This document shows positions 19,883 to 31,241 of a stretch of DNA of 64,000 nucleotides, piece by piece. The notes beneath the pieces were generated by a model, which ran no database searches, was not told the origin of the DNA, and saw only the letters and a program-made list of their open reading frames with translations. A program made the position numbers and the translations under genes. This DNA comes from Streptomyces lydicus. Its GTDB lineage: Bacteria; Actinomycetota; Actinomycetes; Streptomycetales; Streptomycetaceae. The first letter of the stretch is position 1. Every line of letters starts with the position of its first letter. The stretch lies in contig NZ_JNZA01000003.1 in the NCBI RefSeq assembly GCF_000717345.1, positions 124,001 through 188,000 on the forward strand, written 5' to 3'.

Positions 19883-21436
19883 TCAGCTCCTTCCCATGAG
19901 CAGCCGGGCCTCGCCGACCGTGATCACCGAACCGGTCACCAGCACACCCGCTCCGGAGAACTCGCCCTCTTCCTCCGCGAGGGTGATCGCCGCCTCCAGC
20001 GCGTCGTCGAGCCGCGGCTCGACCTGCACCCGCTCGGCACCGAAGACCTCCACCGCGACCGCCGCCAGCTCGTCCGGGTCCATCGCACGATGGCTGGAAT
20101 TACGCGTCACCACGACCTCGGCGAAGATCGGCTCGAACGCCTCCAGGAAGCCCCGGACATCCTTGTCGGCGCTGGCCCCGACCACGCCCACCAGCCGGCT
20201 GAATCCGAACGCCTCGGTGACCGCCTCGGCCGCCGCCCGCGCGCCCGCGGGGTTGTGCGCCGCGTCCAGGACCACCGTCGGGCTGCGCCGGACGACCTCC
20301 ATCCGGCCCGGGGAGGCGACCGCGGCGAACGCGGAGCGCAGGGTGTCGATGTCGAGGGTCCGCGCCTGGTCGGAGCCGACGCCGAAGAACGCCTCGACCG
20401 CGGCGAGCGCCACCGCGGCGTTGTGCGCCTGGTGGGCGCCGTACAGCGGCAGGAAGATCTCCGGGTACTCGCCGCCCAGGCCGCGCAGCGTCAGCATCTG
20501 CCCGCCGACCGCGACCTCACGGGAGAGCACCCCGAATTCCATGCCTTCACGGGCGACCGTGGCGTCCACCTCGACCGCGCGCTTGAGCATCACCGACGCC
20601 GCGTCCACCGGCTGCTGGGCCAGCACGACCGTGGCGTCCTTCTTGATGATCCCGGACTTCTCGCCGGCGATCTCCTCGGGCGTCTCGCCGAGGCGGTCGG
20701 TGTGGTCCAGCGAGATCGGGGTGATCACGGCGACGTCACCGTCGATGACGTTCGTGGCGTCCCAGGTGCCGCCCATGCCGACCTCGACGACCGCGACGTC
20801 CACCGGGGCGTCCGCGAAGGCGGCGTACGCCATCGCCGTCAGCACCTCGAAGAACGACAGGCGGTACTCCTGCTGGGAGTCGACCATCTCCACGTACGGG
20901 GCGATGTCCCGGTAGGTCTCGATGAAGCGCTCGGCGGAGATCGGGCTGCCGTCCAGGCTGATGCGCTCGGTGATGGACTGGACGTGCGGGCTGGTGTACC
21001 GGCCGGTGCGCAGGTCGAAGGCGCCCAGCAGGGCCTCGATCATGCGGGCGGTGCTGGTCTTGCCGTTCGTGCCGGTGATGTGGATGGACGGGTACGCCCG
21101 CTGGGGCGAGCCGAGGATGTCCAGCAGCGCCACGATGCGCTTGACCGACGGGTCGAGCTTGGTCTCGCCCCAGCGGCCGGCCAGCTCCTCCTCGACGGCG
21201 CGCAGCGCGCGGTCGACCTCGGGGTCGGCCGGCCGGGCGGGCACCGGGTCCCCCTGCGGCGGTCCTGCCTGGGCGCGCAGCGTCCGGCTGCCCGCCTCGA
21301 TCACCGCGAGGTCCGGGTTTGGGGTCTCCCCTGCTTGAGCGGATTCGAGAGCTTGGGGAAGGCCGGTCTCGGCCTCGACCATGTCGTCGAAGGCGTCGGT
21401 CGGGTCGGGGTCGTCGTTTCGGGGGCGCTCGCTCAC
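19883..21436 (-). CDS. folC: Bifunctional folylpolyglutamate/dihydrofolate synthase
   Basis: The 517-residue ligase has the Mur-ligase-fold ATP-binding loop ITGTNGKTSTARMIEALL and the catalytic-site block KSGIIKKDATVV. It adds glutamate to folates and dihydropteroate, acting in the cytosol. A long Asp/Glu-rich N-terminal extension of about 60 residues precedes the catalytic core and includes LPQALESAQAGETPNPD, encoded by the palindromic element at 21321-21362. The chosen GTG start at 21436 (VSERPRNDDPDP) lacks a clear ribosome binding site; another GTG is at 21460. The DUF4233 gene is coupled downstream. Confidence 0.94.
   Translation of the reverse strand: MSERPRNDDPDPTDAFDDMVEAETGLPQALESAQAGETPNPDLAVIEAGSRTLRAQAGPPQGDPVPARPADPEVDRALRAVEEELAGRWGETKLDPSVKRIVALLDILGSPQRAYPSIHITGTNGKTSTARMIEALLGAFDLRTGRYTSPHVQSITERISLDGSPISAERFIETYRDIAPYVEMVDSQQEYRLSFFEVLTAMAYAAFADAPVDVAVVEVGMGGTWDATNVIDGDVAVITPISLDHTDRLGETPEEIAGEKSGIIKKDATVVLAQQPVDAASVMLKRAVEVDATVAREGMEFGVLSREVAVGGQMLTLRGLGGEYPEIFLPLYGAHQAHNAAVALAAVEAFFGVGSDQARTLDIDTLRSAFAAVASPGRMEVVRRSPTVVLDAAHNPAGARAAAEAVTEAFGFSRLVGVVGASADKDVRGFLEAFEPIFAEVVVTRNSSHRAMDPDELAAVAVEVFGAERVQVEPRLDDALEAAITLAEEEGEFSGAGVLVTGSVITVGEARLLMGRS
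21321..21362. repeat. Short palindromic dispersed element, copy 3 (inside folC)
   Basis: A G/C-run element (GGGGTCTCCCCTGCT ... GAGAGCTTGGGGAAGG) lies in-frame in the N-terminal extension of folC, near residues 25-38 (LESAQAGETP). It resembles the element in the permease gene at 40127-40169, which is also in-frame near the start. Both appear to be elements domesticated within coding sequence. Confidence 0.5.
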
Positions 21437-21526
21437 GACGACAAGTCTACGAGGCACCACTGACAGCGGTGCGTTGCGTTGCCCGCCGGTGCCCGCCGCG
21501 CCGCGCCGGCCCGGAAACGGCCCCCG

Positions 21527-22975
21527 CTAACCCAGCGCCGCCCGCATCATCGCCCGGGCCACCGGGGCCGCCAGCCCGCCGCCGGAGATCTCGCTGCGGG
21601 CCGCGTGGCCGTCCTCGACCATGACGGCCACCGCGACCTGGTGCCCGCTCGCGTCCTGCGCGTAGGAGACGAACCAGGCGTAGGGCGTACCGCTGTTGTC
21701 GACGCCGTGCTGGGCGGTACCGGTCTTGCCGCCGACGGTCAGTCCGTCGATCTTCGCGTTGGAGCCGGTGCCCTTGTCCACCACAGTCTGCATCGCGGAG
21801 CGCAGCTGCGCGGCGCTGCGGCCCGACATGGTCCGTCCGTACGTCGACGGGCCGTTCTGCTGGACGGTGTTGCCGCCCCCGTCTGTCAGCTTGTCGACCA
21901 GCTGCGGGTTCTTCAGCTCGCCGCCGTTCGCGATGGCCGCGGCGACCATCGCCATCTGCAGCGGGGTCGCCTGGTCGTTGAACTGGCCGATCCCGGACAG
22001 CGCGGTCTGCGCCTGGTCCATGTCCGAGGGGTAGAGGCTCTTGCCGGCCCGTACCGGGGTGTCCACCTTGCCGTCGTTGAAGCCGAACTTCTCGGCCTGC
22101 GCCTTCACCTTGTCCTTGCCCAGATCGACGGCCATCTTCGCGAAGACGGTGTTGCAGGAGTACTGGAGCGCGGTGCGGATGGTGGCGTTCTTGCAGGGCG
22201 CGGAGGCGCTCTCGTTCTTCAGCGTGGTGCGGGTGTGCGGCAGCGTGTACGGGTCGGGGCTGTCGGTGTGCTCGTCCACCGAGGAGTACAGGCCGTTCTC
22301 CAGCGCGGCCGCGGCGACCACCAGCTTGAAGGTCGACCCGGGCGGCAGCGGCTGCCGCAGCGCCCGGTTGACCTCGGGGCTGTCCGGGTCGTCGGACATC
22401 TTCTTCCACGCCTTCTGGTCGGCCGTGGAGGACCCGGCGAACTTCCCGGGGTCGTACGACGGGGTGCTGACCATGCCCAGGATCCGCCCGGTGGCCGGGT
22501 CCATGGCGACGGCCGCGCCCTTCTTGCCGCCCAGCGCCCGGTAGCCGGCCTGCTGCACCTTGCCGTCGAGGGTGGTGGACACGTCGCCGCCCTTGGCCCG
22601 GGTGCGGGTCAGGGCGTCGGCGGGGCTCTGCAGCCGGCTGTCGGAGCCGTCCAGGAGGGGGCCGTAGAGGCTCTCCAGCTGGTTGCTGCCGAAGATCTGC
22701 GAGGTGAAACCCGTCACCGGCGCGTAGAGCGGCCCGTCCTTGTACGTCCGCTTGTACTTGAGCGTGGAGGAGGTGGCCGCGGAGCCGGTCACCGGCTCCC
22801 CGTCGACGAGGATGTTGCCCAGCGGAGCCGCGTACTTGCCGATCGTCACCCGCGGGTTGTGCGAGTCCTCCTTGAAGTCAGTAGCCTTTGCGCCCTGAAT
22901 CCAGGTGGCCCAGCCCATGAGCGCCATTATCAGGGCGAGGCAGAAGACCGAGACCCGTCGCAGTGGCTTGTTCAT
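21527..22975 (-). CDS. Penicillin-binding protein, class B type transpeptidase
   Basis: The 482-residue protein starts MNKPLRRVSVFCLALIMALMGWATW (single N-terminal anchor), with GAGGAG 10 bases upstream. The transpeptidase motifs are STFK (LPPGSTFKLVVAA), SCN (LQYSCNTVFAK) and KTG (VGGKTGTAQHG). The N-terminal region before the catalytic domain is short, like PbpA-type spore or stationary-phase PBPs of actinobacteria. It lies between folC and valS and is divergent from the membrane protein at 23224. The penultimate residues AAPVARAMMRAALG are typical. Likely substrate: nascent peptidoglycan. Confidence 0.92.
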   Translation of the reverse strand: MNKPLRRVSVFCLALIMALMGWATWIQGAKATDFKEDSHNPRVTIGKYAAPLGNILVDGEPVTGSAATSSTLKYKRTYKDGPLYAPVTGFTSQIFGSNQLESLYGPLLDGSDSRLQSPADALTRTRAKGGDVSTTLDGKVQQAGYRALGGKKGAAVAMDPATGRILGMVSTPSYDPGKFAGSSTADQKAWKKMSDDPDSPEVNRALRQPLPPGSTFKLVVAAAALENGLYSSVDEHTDSPDPYTLPHTRTTLKNESASAPCKNATIRTALQYSCNTVFAKMAVDLGKDKVKAQAEKFGFNDGKVDTPVRAGKSLYPSDMDQAQTALSGIGQFNDQATPLQMAMVAAAIANGGELKNPQLVDKLTDGGGNTVQQNGPSTYGRTMSGRSAAQLRSAMQTVVDKGTGSNAKIDGLTVGGKTGTAQHGVDNSGTPYAWFVSYAQDASGHQVAVAVMVEDGHAARSEISGGGLAAPVARAMMRAALG

Positions 22976-23223
22976 GGGACGCGGCTCCTCGGTGCTGGAC
23001 GTGCGGGACTGCCGGAAGTCCGGCATTCCGGTCCAACGGTGCCCCGGCCAGATGAGAGCGCCATGAGAACGGCCTTAATCGGCCGATCAGGCCGACCCGG
23101 ACAACTTTCTGCCGCCCTTTCTCCTCTTTCACGGCGGGCTGTGCGCACCCGGAGGTCACCGGCGGACGGTGCACCCCGGCGCCGCCAGCGGAGCGCGAAA
23201 GGGAAGGCAGGAGCTGAAGAACG

Positions 23224-24420
23224 GTGCCGGCAATAAGTCAGCGGATGCATTTGGTGCTGCTCAGCGCCTGGACCGTGCTGTGGTTCGTCGTCGTCGAACC
23301 GCACGGCGGGTTCTCCTGGCACTATCTGCGCACCGGCGGCGAGCTGATCTACCAGGGCCCCGCCGGTGACGGCACCGGCGGCCTGAACCTCTACGCGCAC
23401 CACCCCGAGCTCCAGATGGGCCCGCTCAGCTTCCTGACCGCCGGCCTGTTCAACCCCTTCCCCGAGGCCACCGGGCAGTTCCTCGCCGCGGCCCTGATGT
23501 CGCTGCTCGGCCTGGTCATCCTGGTGCTGGCGGGCCGCAGCGCCGCCCACTACTTCCTGGGCACCGGCACCAACCACCAGCGGCTGCGGCAGCGCGTGCT
23601 GATCGCCGGGCTGGCCTTCATCCCCATGTGGATCGAGGTCGCGGTCCGCTTCGGGCACCTCGACGACGTCCTCGCCCTGTTCTTCACCGCCCTCGCGGTG
23701 CGCGCCGTCACCCGCGGCAACGCCGCCCACACCGGTGTCTTCCTGGCCCTCGCCATGGACTCCAAGCCCACCGCGCTGGCCTTCCTCCCCCTGCTGCTCG
23801 CGCTCCCCAGGGAGAAGTGGCTGCGGGCCGGACTCTGGTGCGCGGGCCTGGTGACCGTCGCCTGGCTGCCGTTCTTCCTCGGCGACCCGCAGTCCTTCGC
23901 CGCCGCCAAGTTCGCCATCCCGAACCATCCGGCGTCCGCGCTGCGCTGGCTCGGCGTCGGCGACCCGGAGACGCCCGGCTGGGACCGTCCGGCCCAGGCC
24001 GCGCTGGGCCTCGCGCTGGGCTCCGTAGCCGTCTGGCGCGGCCGCTGGGCGGCGGTGGTGCTGCTCGGCGCCAACGCCCGGATCGTGCTCGACCCCAGCG
24101 TCTACACGTACTACACGGCCTCGGTGCTGCTGGGCACCCTGCTCTGGGACGTCATCGGCCAGCGCCGCCTGGTGCCCTGGTGGAGCTGGCTGGCGGTGCT
24201 CATCCTCTACGGCAGCGTCTTCGCCGTCCCCGACGACTCCGCCCGCGGTCTGATCAGGCTGGCGTTCGTCGCCGTCTCGACGGCCTACGTCCTGCTCTGG
24301 CCGGTCCGCGAACGGGGCGAGCGGGGGCGGGGACGCCGCAGGCCCCCCGCCCGGACGGACGAGGGGCCTGCGGTGGACAGCGGTGCTACGCCGTGGGCAG
24401 GGCCGCCAGCTGCGCGGTGA
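23224..24420 (+). CDS. Multi-spanning membrane protein, glycosyltransferase-like
   Basis: The protein has 398 residues with about eight to ten hydrophobic helices, separated by a few polar loops. An N-terminal segment ([27 protein letters not shown]) is followed by loops with Asp/Glu pairs ([21 protein letters not shown]), a pattern of GT-C polyprenyl-phosphate-dependent mannosyltransferases (DUF2029/GT87-like), but no diagnostic motif is certain. GTG 23224 is preceded by AGGAGCTGAAGAAC. It shares its promoter region with the adjacent PBP, suggesting an envelope role. The last 35 bases overlap valS and hold the shared terminator (24336-24373), so the annotated C-terminus may be unneeded. Confidence 0.78.
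   Translation: MPAISQRMHLVLLSAWTVLWFVVVEPHGGFSWHYLRTGGELIYQGPAGDGTGGLNLYAHHPELQMGPLSFLTAGLFNPFPEATGQFLAAALMSLLGLVILVLAGRSAAHYFLGTGTNHQRLRQRVLIAGLAFIPMWIEVAVRFGHLDDVLALFFTALAVRAVTRGNAAHTGVFLALAMDSKPTALAFLPLLLALPREKWLRAGLWCAGLVTVAWLPFFLGDPQSFAAAKFAIPNHPASALRWLGVGDPETPGWDRPAQAALGLALGSVAVWRGRWAAVVLLGANARIVLDPSVYTYYTASVLLGTLLWDVIGQRRLVPWWSWLAVLILYGSVFAVPDDSARGLIRLAFVAVSTAYVLLWPVRERGERGRGRRRPPARTDEGPAVDSGATPWAGPPAAR
24336..24373. terminator. Bidirectional hairpin inside a coding end, valS / 23224 gene
   Basis: Eleven-base arms 24336-24346 and 24363-24373 (CCGCAGGCCCC / GGGGCCTGCGG) with a 16-base loop. The hairpin begins 13 bases beyond the valS stop (24386) and lies inside the last 85 bases of the convergent gene. 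Confidence 0.6.
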
Positions 24421-27034
24421 TCCGGACGATGTCCGCCTCCGCGGTCTCCAGCCGGCCGCGGATCTTGTCCTTGACCTGCTCCGGTGCCTTGGCGAGGAAC
24501 GCCTCGTTGCCGAGCTTGGCGGTGGCCTGCGCCTTCTCCTTCTCGGCGGCCGCCAGGTCCTTCGCCAGCCGCTTGCGCTCCGCCGCCACGTCGATCGCGC
24601 CGGACAGGTCCAGGGCGACCGTGGCGCCCGCGACCGGCAGCGAAGCGGTGGCGCTGAAGTTGTCACCGGCCGGCTGGAGCCGGAGCAGCGAGCGCATCGC
24701 GGCCTCGTGCGCCGCCAGCGCCGTACCGGACAGCTCCAGCCGCGCCGGAACCTTCTGGCCGGGCTGCAGCCCCTGGTCGGAGCGGAAGCGGCGGACCTCG
24801 GTGACGACCTGCTGGACGGTCTCGATCTCCCGCTCCGCGGCCGCGTCCCGGAAGCCGCCCGGGGCGTCGGCCCCGGCGACGAGGACGGCCTTCGGCCACT
24901 CGGCAACGACGACCGACTCACGGCCGGTCAGCGTCGTCCACAGGGTCTCCGTCACGAACGGCATGACCGGGTGCAGCAGCCGCAGCGTGACGTCCAGGAC
25001 CTCGCCCAGGACCCGGCGGGAGGCGTCGGCGGCCGGGCCGCCCGCCATGAACGTGGTCTTGGACAGCTCCACGTACCAGTCGAAGACCTCGTCCCAGGCG
25101 AAGTGGAAGAGGGTGTCCGACAGCTTCGCGAACTGGTAGTCGTCGTAGTACCCGTCGACCTCGGCGACGACCGCGTTCAGCCGGGACAGGATCCACCGGT
25201 CGGTGGCCGACAGCTGCTCGGCGGACGGCAGGTCGCCCTCCACCGTCGCGCCGTTCATCAGCGCGAAGCGCGTGGCGTTCCAGATCTTGTTGGCGAAGTT
25301 GCGGGACCCCTGGACCCAGTCCTCGCCGATCGGGACGTCGACGCCCGGGTTGGCGCCGCGGGCGAGCGTGAAGCGGACGGCGTCCGAGCCGTAGGAGTCC
25401 ATCCAGTCGAGCGGATTGACCGCGTTCCCGAAGGACTTGGACATCTTCTTGCCGAACTGGTCACGGACCATGCCGTGCAGCGCGATGGTGTGGAACGGCG
25501 GGGTGCCGTCCATCGCGTACAGCCCGAACATCATCATCCGCGCGACCCAGAAGAACAGGATGTCGTAGCCGGTGACCAGGACGGAGTTCGGATAGAACTT
25601 CTCGACGCTCGGGGTCTGCTCGGGCCAGCCCAGCGTGGAGAACGGCCACAGCCCGGACGAGAACCAGGTGTCGAGGACGTCGGTGTCCTGGTGCCAGCCC
25701 TCGCCGGCCGGCGGCTCCTCGTCCGGTCCGACGCAGACGACCTCGCCGTTCGGCCCGTACCAGACCGGAATGCGGTGGCCCCACCACAACTGCCGGGAAA
25801 TGCACCAGTCGTGGAGGTTGTCGACCCAGCCGAAGTACCGGGACTCCATCTCCTTGGGGTGGATCTTGACCTTGCCCTCGCGGACCGCGTCACCGGCGTT
25901 CTTCGCCAGCGGGCCGACCTTGACCCACCACTGCATCGACAGCCGCGGCTCGATGGTGGTCTTGCAGCGGGAGCAGTGCCCGACGGAGTGGGTGTACGGG
26001 CGCTTCTCGGCGACGATCCGGCCGTCGGCGCGCAGCGCGCCGACGATCGCGGAACGGGCCTCGAAGCGGTCCAGCCCCTGGAACGGGCCGTGCGCGGTGA
26101 TCACGCCGCGCTCGTCGAGGACGGCGAGGCTGGGCAGGTCGTGGCGCCGCCCGATCTCGAAGTCGTTGGGGTCGTGCGCGGGCGTGACCTTGACGGCGCC
26201 GGTGCCGAACTCGGGGTCGACGTGCTCGTCCGCGACGACCGGGATGCGGCGGCCGGTCAGCGGCAACTCGATCTCGGTGCCGATGAGATGGGCGTACCGC
26301 TCGTCGTCGGGGTGGACGGCGACCGCGGTGTCGCCGAGCATCGTCTCGGCGCGGGTCGTCGCGACGACGATGGACGCGTCACCCTCCCCGTACCGGATCG
26401 AGACCAGCTCGCCGTCGTCGTCCTGGTACTCGACCTCGATGTCCGAGATGGCGGTCAGACAGCGCGGGCACCAGTTGATGATGCGCTCGGCGCGGTAGAT
26501 CAGCTCGTCGTCGTAGAGCCGCTTGAAGATCGTCTGGACGGCCTTGGACAGCCCCTCGTCCATCGTGAAGCGCTCACGGGACCAGGCGACGCCGTCGCCC
26601 AGGCGCCGCATCTGGCCGGAGATCTGCCCGCCGGACTCGTTCTTCCACTGCCAGACGCGCTCGACGAACGCCTCGCGCCCCAGGTCGTGCCGGGAGACGC
26701 CCTCCTTGGCGAGCTCGCGCTCGACGACGTTCTGGGTGGCGATGCCGGCGTGGTCCATGCCCGGCTGCCACAGCGTCTCGTAGCCCTGCATCCGCTTGCG
26801 GCGGGTGAGCGCGTCGATCAGCGTGTGCTCGAAGGCGTGGCCCAGGTGGAGGCTGCCGGTGACGTTCGGCGGCGGAATGACGACGGTGTACGGCGGCTTG
26901 TCGCTCTTCTCGTCCGCCTCGAAGTAACCCCGCTCTACCCAGCGCTCGTACAGCGGCCCCTCTACATCGGCCGGCGTGTACTGAGTCGGCAGTTCGGGGG
27001 CGCTGTGGTTGCTCTGCTGAGTGTTCTCGGTCAC
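24386..27034 (-). CDS. valS: Valyl-tRNA synthetase
   Basis: The 882-residue class I aminoacyl-tRNA synthetase activates valine and charges tRNA-Val. HIGH motif is [16 protein letters not shown] (HLGH), and the catalytic KMSKS is [11 protein letters not shown]. An editing-domain block ([17 protein letters not shown]) and a C-terminal coiled-coil ([24 protein letters not shown]) are present. GTG 27034 ([14 protein letters not shown]) is chosen over a longer frame to 27112, whose extra residues are non-homologous and occupy the promoter. It converges on the membrane protein gene. Confidence 0.98.
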   Translation of the reverse strand: MTENTQQSNHSAPELPTQYTPADVEGPLYERWVERGYFEADEKSDKPPYTVVIPPPNVTGSLHLGHAFEHTLIDALTRRKRMQGYETLWQPGMDHAGIATQNVVERELAKEGVSRHDLGREAFVERVWQWKNESGGQISGQMRRLGDGVAWSRERFTMDEGLSKAVQTIFKRLYDDELIYRAERIINWCPRCLTAISDIEVEYQDDDGELVSIRYGEGDASIVVATTRAETMLGDTAVAVHPDDERYAHLIGTEIELPLTGRRIPVVADEHVDPEFGTGAVKVTPAHDPNDFEIGRRHDLPSLAVLDERGVITAHGPFQGLDRFEARSAIVGALRADGRIVAEKRPYTHSVGHCSRCKTTIEPRLSMQWWVKVGPLAKNAGDAVREGKVKIHPKEMESRYFGWVDNLHDWCISRQLWWGHRIPVWYGPNGEVVCVGPDEEPPAGEGWHQDTDVLDTWFSSGLWPFSTLGWPEQTPSVEKFYPNSVLVTGYDILFFWVARMMMFGLYAMDGTPPFHTIALHGMVRDQFGKKMSKSFGNAVNPLDWMDSYGSDAVRFTLARGANPGVDVPIGEDWVQGSRNFANKIWNATRFALMNGATVEGDLPSAEQLSATDRWILSRLNAVVAEVDGYYDDYQFAKLSDTLFHFAWDEVFDWYVELSKTTFMAGGPAADASRRVLGEVLDVTLRLLHPVMPFVTETLWTTLTGRESVVVAEWPKAVLVAGADAPGGFRDAAAEREIETVQQVVTEVRRFRSDQGLQPGQKVPARLELSGTALAAHEAAMRSLLRLQPAGDNFSATASLPVAGATVALDLSGAIDVAAERKRLAKDLAAAEKEKAQATAKLGNEAFLAKAPEQVKDKIRGRLETAEADIVRITAQLAALPTA

Positions 27035-27140
27035 GACGGACAGTGTACGGGCGCACATGTAGCAGCTTCGAATCGGTTTCGCCCCCGGAGCACCGGCTGT
27101 CAGCGACGTCATACAGGATGTCGGCAGCGCATCACCATCA

Positions 27141-27166
27141 CGCAGAACTTCACACGCAGAACTTCA
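27141..27166. repeat. 12-bp direct repeat in leader of the 27199 gene
   Basis: CGCAGAACTTCA occurs at 27141-27152 and again at 27155-27166, offset by 14 bases, followed by the hairpin CAACTG-TTCT-CAGTTG (27165-27180). It stands just upstream of the ribosome binding site GAGGGGAAC and could be an activator site or a leader structure. Confidence 0.4.
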
Positions 27167-27198
27167 ACTGTTCTCAGTTGTCACGAGGGGAACGCTCC

Positions 27199-28140
27199 AT
27201 GAGCTTCAACCAGCCGCCTCCCGGCCCGTACGGGCAGCAGCCGCAGCAGCCCGGCCCGTACGGCCAGCCGCAGCCGCCGGCTCCCCAGCCCGGTTACGGC
27301 TACCCGCAGCAGGGCGGCCAGGTGCCTCCGCAGCAGGGCTACGGCTACCCCCAGGGCGCCCCGCAGGCCCCCCAGGGCTACGGCTACCCGCAGCAGCCCG
27401 GCTACGGCCAGCAGGCCCCTTACGGCGGCCAGCAGACCCCTTACGGCGTCATCCCCCAGGCCCCCCCGGAGAGCGGCGGCAACGGCAAGAAGATCGGCCT
27501 GATCATCGGCGCGGTGGCGGTCGTCGCCGCGATCGGCGTCGGCGCGTACTTCGTCTTCGGCTCGGGCGGCGACGTGAAGCCCTACACGATCTCGCTGCCG
27601 GACAAGCTGCTGAGCAACGAGTACACCAAGGCCCCGGGCAAGGCCGCCGGCAAGGCGCCGGAGGACTTCTCCAGCGACAAGGAACTCCGCGCCATGGGCA
27701 TCACGGACGGCAAGTTCGTGCAGGCCGGGTACACCAACGACAGCAAGCTGATCCTCGGTGTGGCGGGCATCTACGGCAAGGTGAACGACCCGGACACCGC
27801 CGTGGACCAGCTGTTCGCGAAGCTCGACGAGAACCAGCAGAAGTCCGCGTCGGGCGCGAAGATCGAGACCGTCACGCCCGAGACCAAGTTCTCGCCGAGC
27901 GACTTCGACGGCTCCGTGATGAAGTGCAAGACGCAGAAGGCCACCGTCTCGATGGGCGGCGTCAGCGCTTCCCAGCAGGTCTCCGTCTGTGTCTGGGGCG
28001 ACAGCAGCGCGATCGGCATCGTGCAGTCGATGCCGTCCCCGCCGTCGGCCTCCGGTGGCATCCCGAGCGAGCCGCTCACCGCCGAGCAGCTCTCGGAGAA
28101 GACCGCCAAGATCCGCAACGAGGTCCGCAAGGAGAAGTAG
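27199..28140 (+). CDS. Proline/glutamine-rich membrane-anchored protein
   Basis: The 313-residue protein starts MSFNQPPPGPYGQQ after GAGGGGAAC. Residues 2-90 are Pro/Gln/Gly/Tyr repeats (GYGYPQQ, QAPQGYGYPQ). A single transmembrane helix follows (KKIGLIIGAVAVVAAIGVGAYFVF, near residue 100), then an extracytoplasmic domain (KPYTISLPDKLLSNEYTKAPG...) with paired cysteines (MKCKTQ and VCVWGD) that may form a disulfide. Such proteins are common in Streptomyces; the function is unknown. The N-terminal arm is cytoplasmic by the topology and could interact with partners such as cytoskeletal proteins. Confidence 0.85.
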   Translation: MSFNQPPPGPYGQQPQQPGPYGQPQPPAPQPGYGYPQQGGQVPPQQGYGYPQGAPQAPQGYGYPQQPGYGQQAPYGGQQTPYGVIPQAPPESGGNGKKIGLIIGAVAVVAAIGVGAYFVFGSGGDVKPYTISLPDKLLSNEYTKAPGKAAGKAPEDFSSDKELRAMGITDGKFVQAGYTNDSKLILGVAGIYGKVNDPDTAVDQLFAKLDENQQKSASGAKIETVTPETKFSPSDFDGSVMKCKTQKATVSMGGVSASQQVSVCVWGDSSAIGIVQSMPSPPSASGGIPSEPLTAEQLSEKTAKIRNEVRKEK

Positions 28141-28202
28141 CGGACCCCTCGTACGCCGTTTGTGGGGGACGGCGGCACGGGCCCGGGCGGGGCACCGCCC
28201 GG

Positions 28203-28258
28203 CAGACAGACGAGAGCCGCCCGGCAGCAGCTGCTGCCGGGCGGCTCTCGTCTGTCTG
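28203..28258. terminator. Perfect 56-bp palindrome between convergent genes
   Basis: Arms 28203-28230 and 28231-28258 are exact inverse complements with no spacer. It lies 62 bases after the 27199-28140 stop and 11 bases after the clpX stop (28270). As RNA it would fold into a long hairpin with a minimal loop and act as a terminator in both directions. Confidence 0.85.
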
Positions 28259-28269
28259 GCGGGCGCGGG

Positions 28270-29553
<1,284 letters not shown>

Positions 29554-29647
29554 GAGGTGCTTCCCCTTCGCCTGGGATCCGCATTGCTCCGCGGACCCGG
29601 GTGCTTGCCTATCGACGGTACCTTGCCGGGCCCCCCGTACGGGCCCC

Positions 29648-29690
29648 CCTTGGACCGACTCGGTTCACTCGATCCCGAACCGGTCCAAGG
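29648..29690 (-). terminator. Hairpin between clpP2 and clpX
   Basis: Ten-base arms 29648-29657 and 29681-29690 (CCTTGGACCG / CGGTCCAAGG) with an inner GTTC/GAAC stem. It begins about 33 bases downstream of the clpP2 stop (29723) and separates clpP1-clpP2 from clpX. Confidence 0.55.
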
Positions 29691-29722
29691 AGGCAACGCT
29701 CCGGCTCATTTTGCGAAGACCG

Positions 29723-30400
29723 CTATCCGATCGAGACGGACGACTTGCGCGTCGAGACGATCTGGTCGACCAGACCGTACGCCAGAGACTCCTCGGCGGT
29801 CAGAATCTTGTCACGCTCGATGTCATCACGGATCTTCTCGATCGGCGTGGAGGAGTGCTTGGCCAGCAGGTCCTCCAGCTGCGTCCGCATCCGCAGGATC
29901 TCGTTGGCGGCGATCTCCAGGTCGGAGACCTGACCACGACCGGTCTCGCTGTACGGCTGGTGGATCAGCACCCGCGCGTTCGGCAGCGCCATCCGCTTGC
30001 CGGGGGTGCCGGCCGCGAGCAGCACGGCCGCGGCGGAGGCCGCCTGGCCCATGCAGACCGTCTGGATGTCCGGCTTCACGAACTGCATCGTGTCGTAGAT
30101 GGCCGTCAGCGCGGTGAAGGAGCCGCCGGGGCTGTTGATGTAGATCGAGATGTCGCGGTCCGGGTCCATCGACTCCAGGCACAGCAGCTGCGCCATGACG
30201 TCGTTGGCCGAGGCGTCGTCGATCTGCACGCCGAGGAAGATCACGCGCTCCTCGAAGAGCTTCGCGTACGGGTCGTACTCACGCACGCCCTGCGAGGTGC
30301 GCTCGACGAAGCGGGGCACGATGTAGCGAGCCTCGGCCCGCGGGCCGGAAAACTCGGATTCGGCGCCCTGGTAGAGGCCGCTGCCGGGGAAGTTGTTCAT
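29723..30400 (-). CDS. clpP2: ATP-dependent Clp protease proteolytic subunit ClpP2
   Basis: The 225-residue serine protease subunit has the catalytic triad Ser in [11 protein letters not shown], His in [10 protein letters not shown] and Asp in [13 protein letters not shown]. It forms heptameric rings, with ClpP1, fed by ClpX or ClpC. ATG 30400 ([12 protein letters not shown]) is chosen; a GTG at 30412 or ATG at 30430 would extend it slightly. It follows clpP1 with 65 bases between (30401-30465) and probably shares its ClgR-controlled promoter. Confidence 0.95.
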   Translation of the reverse strand: MNNFPGSGLYQGAESEFSGPRAEARYIVPRFVERTSQGVREYDPYAKLFEERVIFLGVQIDDASANDVMAQLLCLESMDPDRDISIYINSPGGSFTALTAIYDTMQFVKPDIQTVCMGQAASAAAVLLAAGTPGKRMALPNARVLIHQPYSETGRGQVSDLEIAANEILRMRTQLEDLLAKHSSTPIEKIRDDIERDKILTAEESLAYGLVDQIVSTRKSSVSIG

Positions 30401-30465
30401 CGTGGTGTTCACCGTCCTGGTGGCGATCAAGTGGGCTGGGGTGGCTGGGGCGAGTGCTGCGGGGC

Positions 30466-31080
30466 TCAGGCCCCGGTGCCGCCCCCGCCCGGAACGCCGG
30501 CGGCGGAGGTCATCACATCGTCGATGAGGCCGTACTCCTTGGCCTCATCCGCCGAGAACCAGCGGTCGCGGTCCGAGTCCTGGGTGATCCGCTCGACGGT
30601 CTGGCCGGTGTGGAAGGCCGTCAGCTCCGCCATCCGCTTCTTGGTGTGCAGCAGCCGCTCGGCGTGGATCTTGATGTCCGACGCGGAACCGGCCAGGCCC
30701 GCGGAGGGCTGGTGGATGAGGATCTCGGCGTTCGGCAGCGCGAAGCGCTTGCCCGGGGTACCGGCGCTCAGCAGGAACTGACCCATCGAGGCGGCGAGGC
30801 CCATCGCGATCGTCACCACGTCGTTCTTGATGTACTGCATGGTGTCGTAGATCGCCAAGCCGGCCGAGATCGAGCCGCCCGGGGAGTTGATGTAGAGGAA
30901 GATGTCCTTGTCCGGGTCCGCGGCGAGGAGAAGCAGCTGCGCGGTGATCTTGTTGGCGATGTCGTCGTCGACCGGCTGGCCGAGGAAGATGATCCGCTCG
31001 CCGAGCAGCCGGTTGTAGACCTGGTCGCCGAGGCCACCGAAGGTCGGCTCAGCGGCGGCGGAAGGCATCGGGATCGTCAC
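30466..31080 (-). CDS. clpP1: ATP-dependent Clp protease proteolytic subunit ClpP1
   Basis: The 204-residue subunit has catalytic Ser in [14 protein letters not shown], His in ILIHQPSAG and Asp in [14 protein letters not shown]. It starts at GTG 31080 ([16 protein letters not shown]); AGGTGG stands five bases upstream. The C-terminus is Gly-rich ([10 protein letters not shown]). In Streptomyces ClpP1 mutants show growth and differentiation defects, and clpP1clpP2 transcription is activated by ClgR, matching the operator-like dyad at 31250-31263. Confidence 0.97.
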   Translation of the reverse strand: MTIPMPSAAAEPTFGGLGDQVYNRLLGERIIFLGQPVDDDIANKITAQLLLLAADPDKDIFLYINSPGGSISAGLAIYDTMQYIKNDVVTIAMGLAASMGQFLLSAGTPGKRFALPNAEILIHQPSAGLAGSASDIKIHAERLLHTKKRMAELTAFHTGQTVERITQDSDRDRWFSADEAKEYGLIDDVMTSAAGVPGGGGTGA

Positions 31081-31241
31081 GTGTCCACCTGCTCGTTGTC
31101 GGACGGCCCAGGGCCGTCTCAGCGTCGTCTTCTGGGGCGCGGGGATCGGGCGCCGTATGTCGCCCCGGCGCGGTTTCAGGGACTCCCCTGCCCTCGTATC
31201 TACGGACCCTAACGCGCAGGTCGGACAACGCCATCCCGCAT

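Noticed and set aside
24383..27202. A 939-codon frame antisense to valS
   Set aside because: valS has all synthetase motifs on the other strand; this is a GC artefact.
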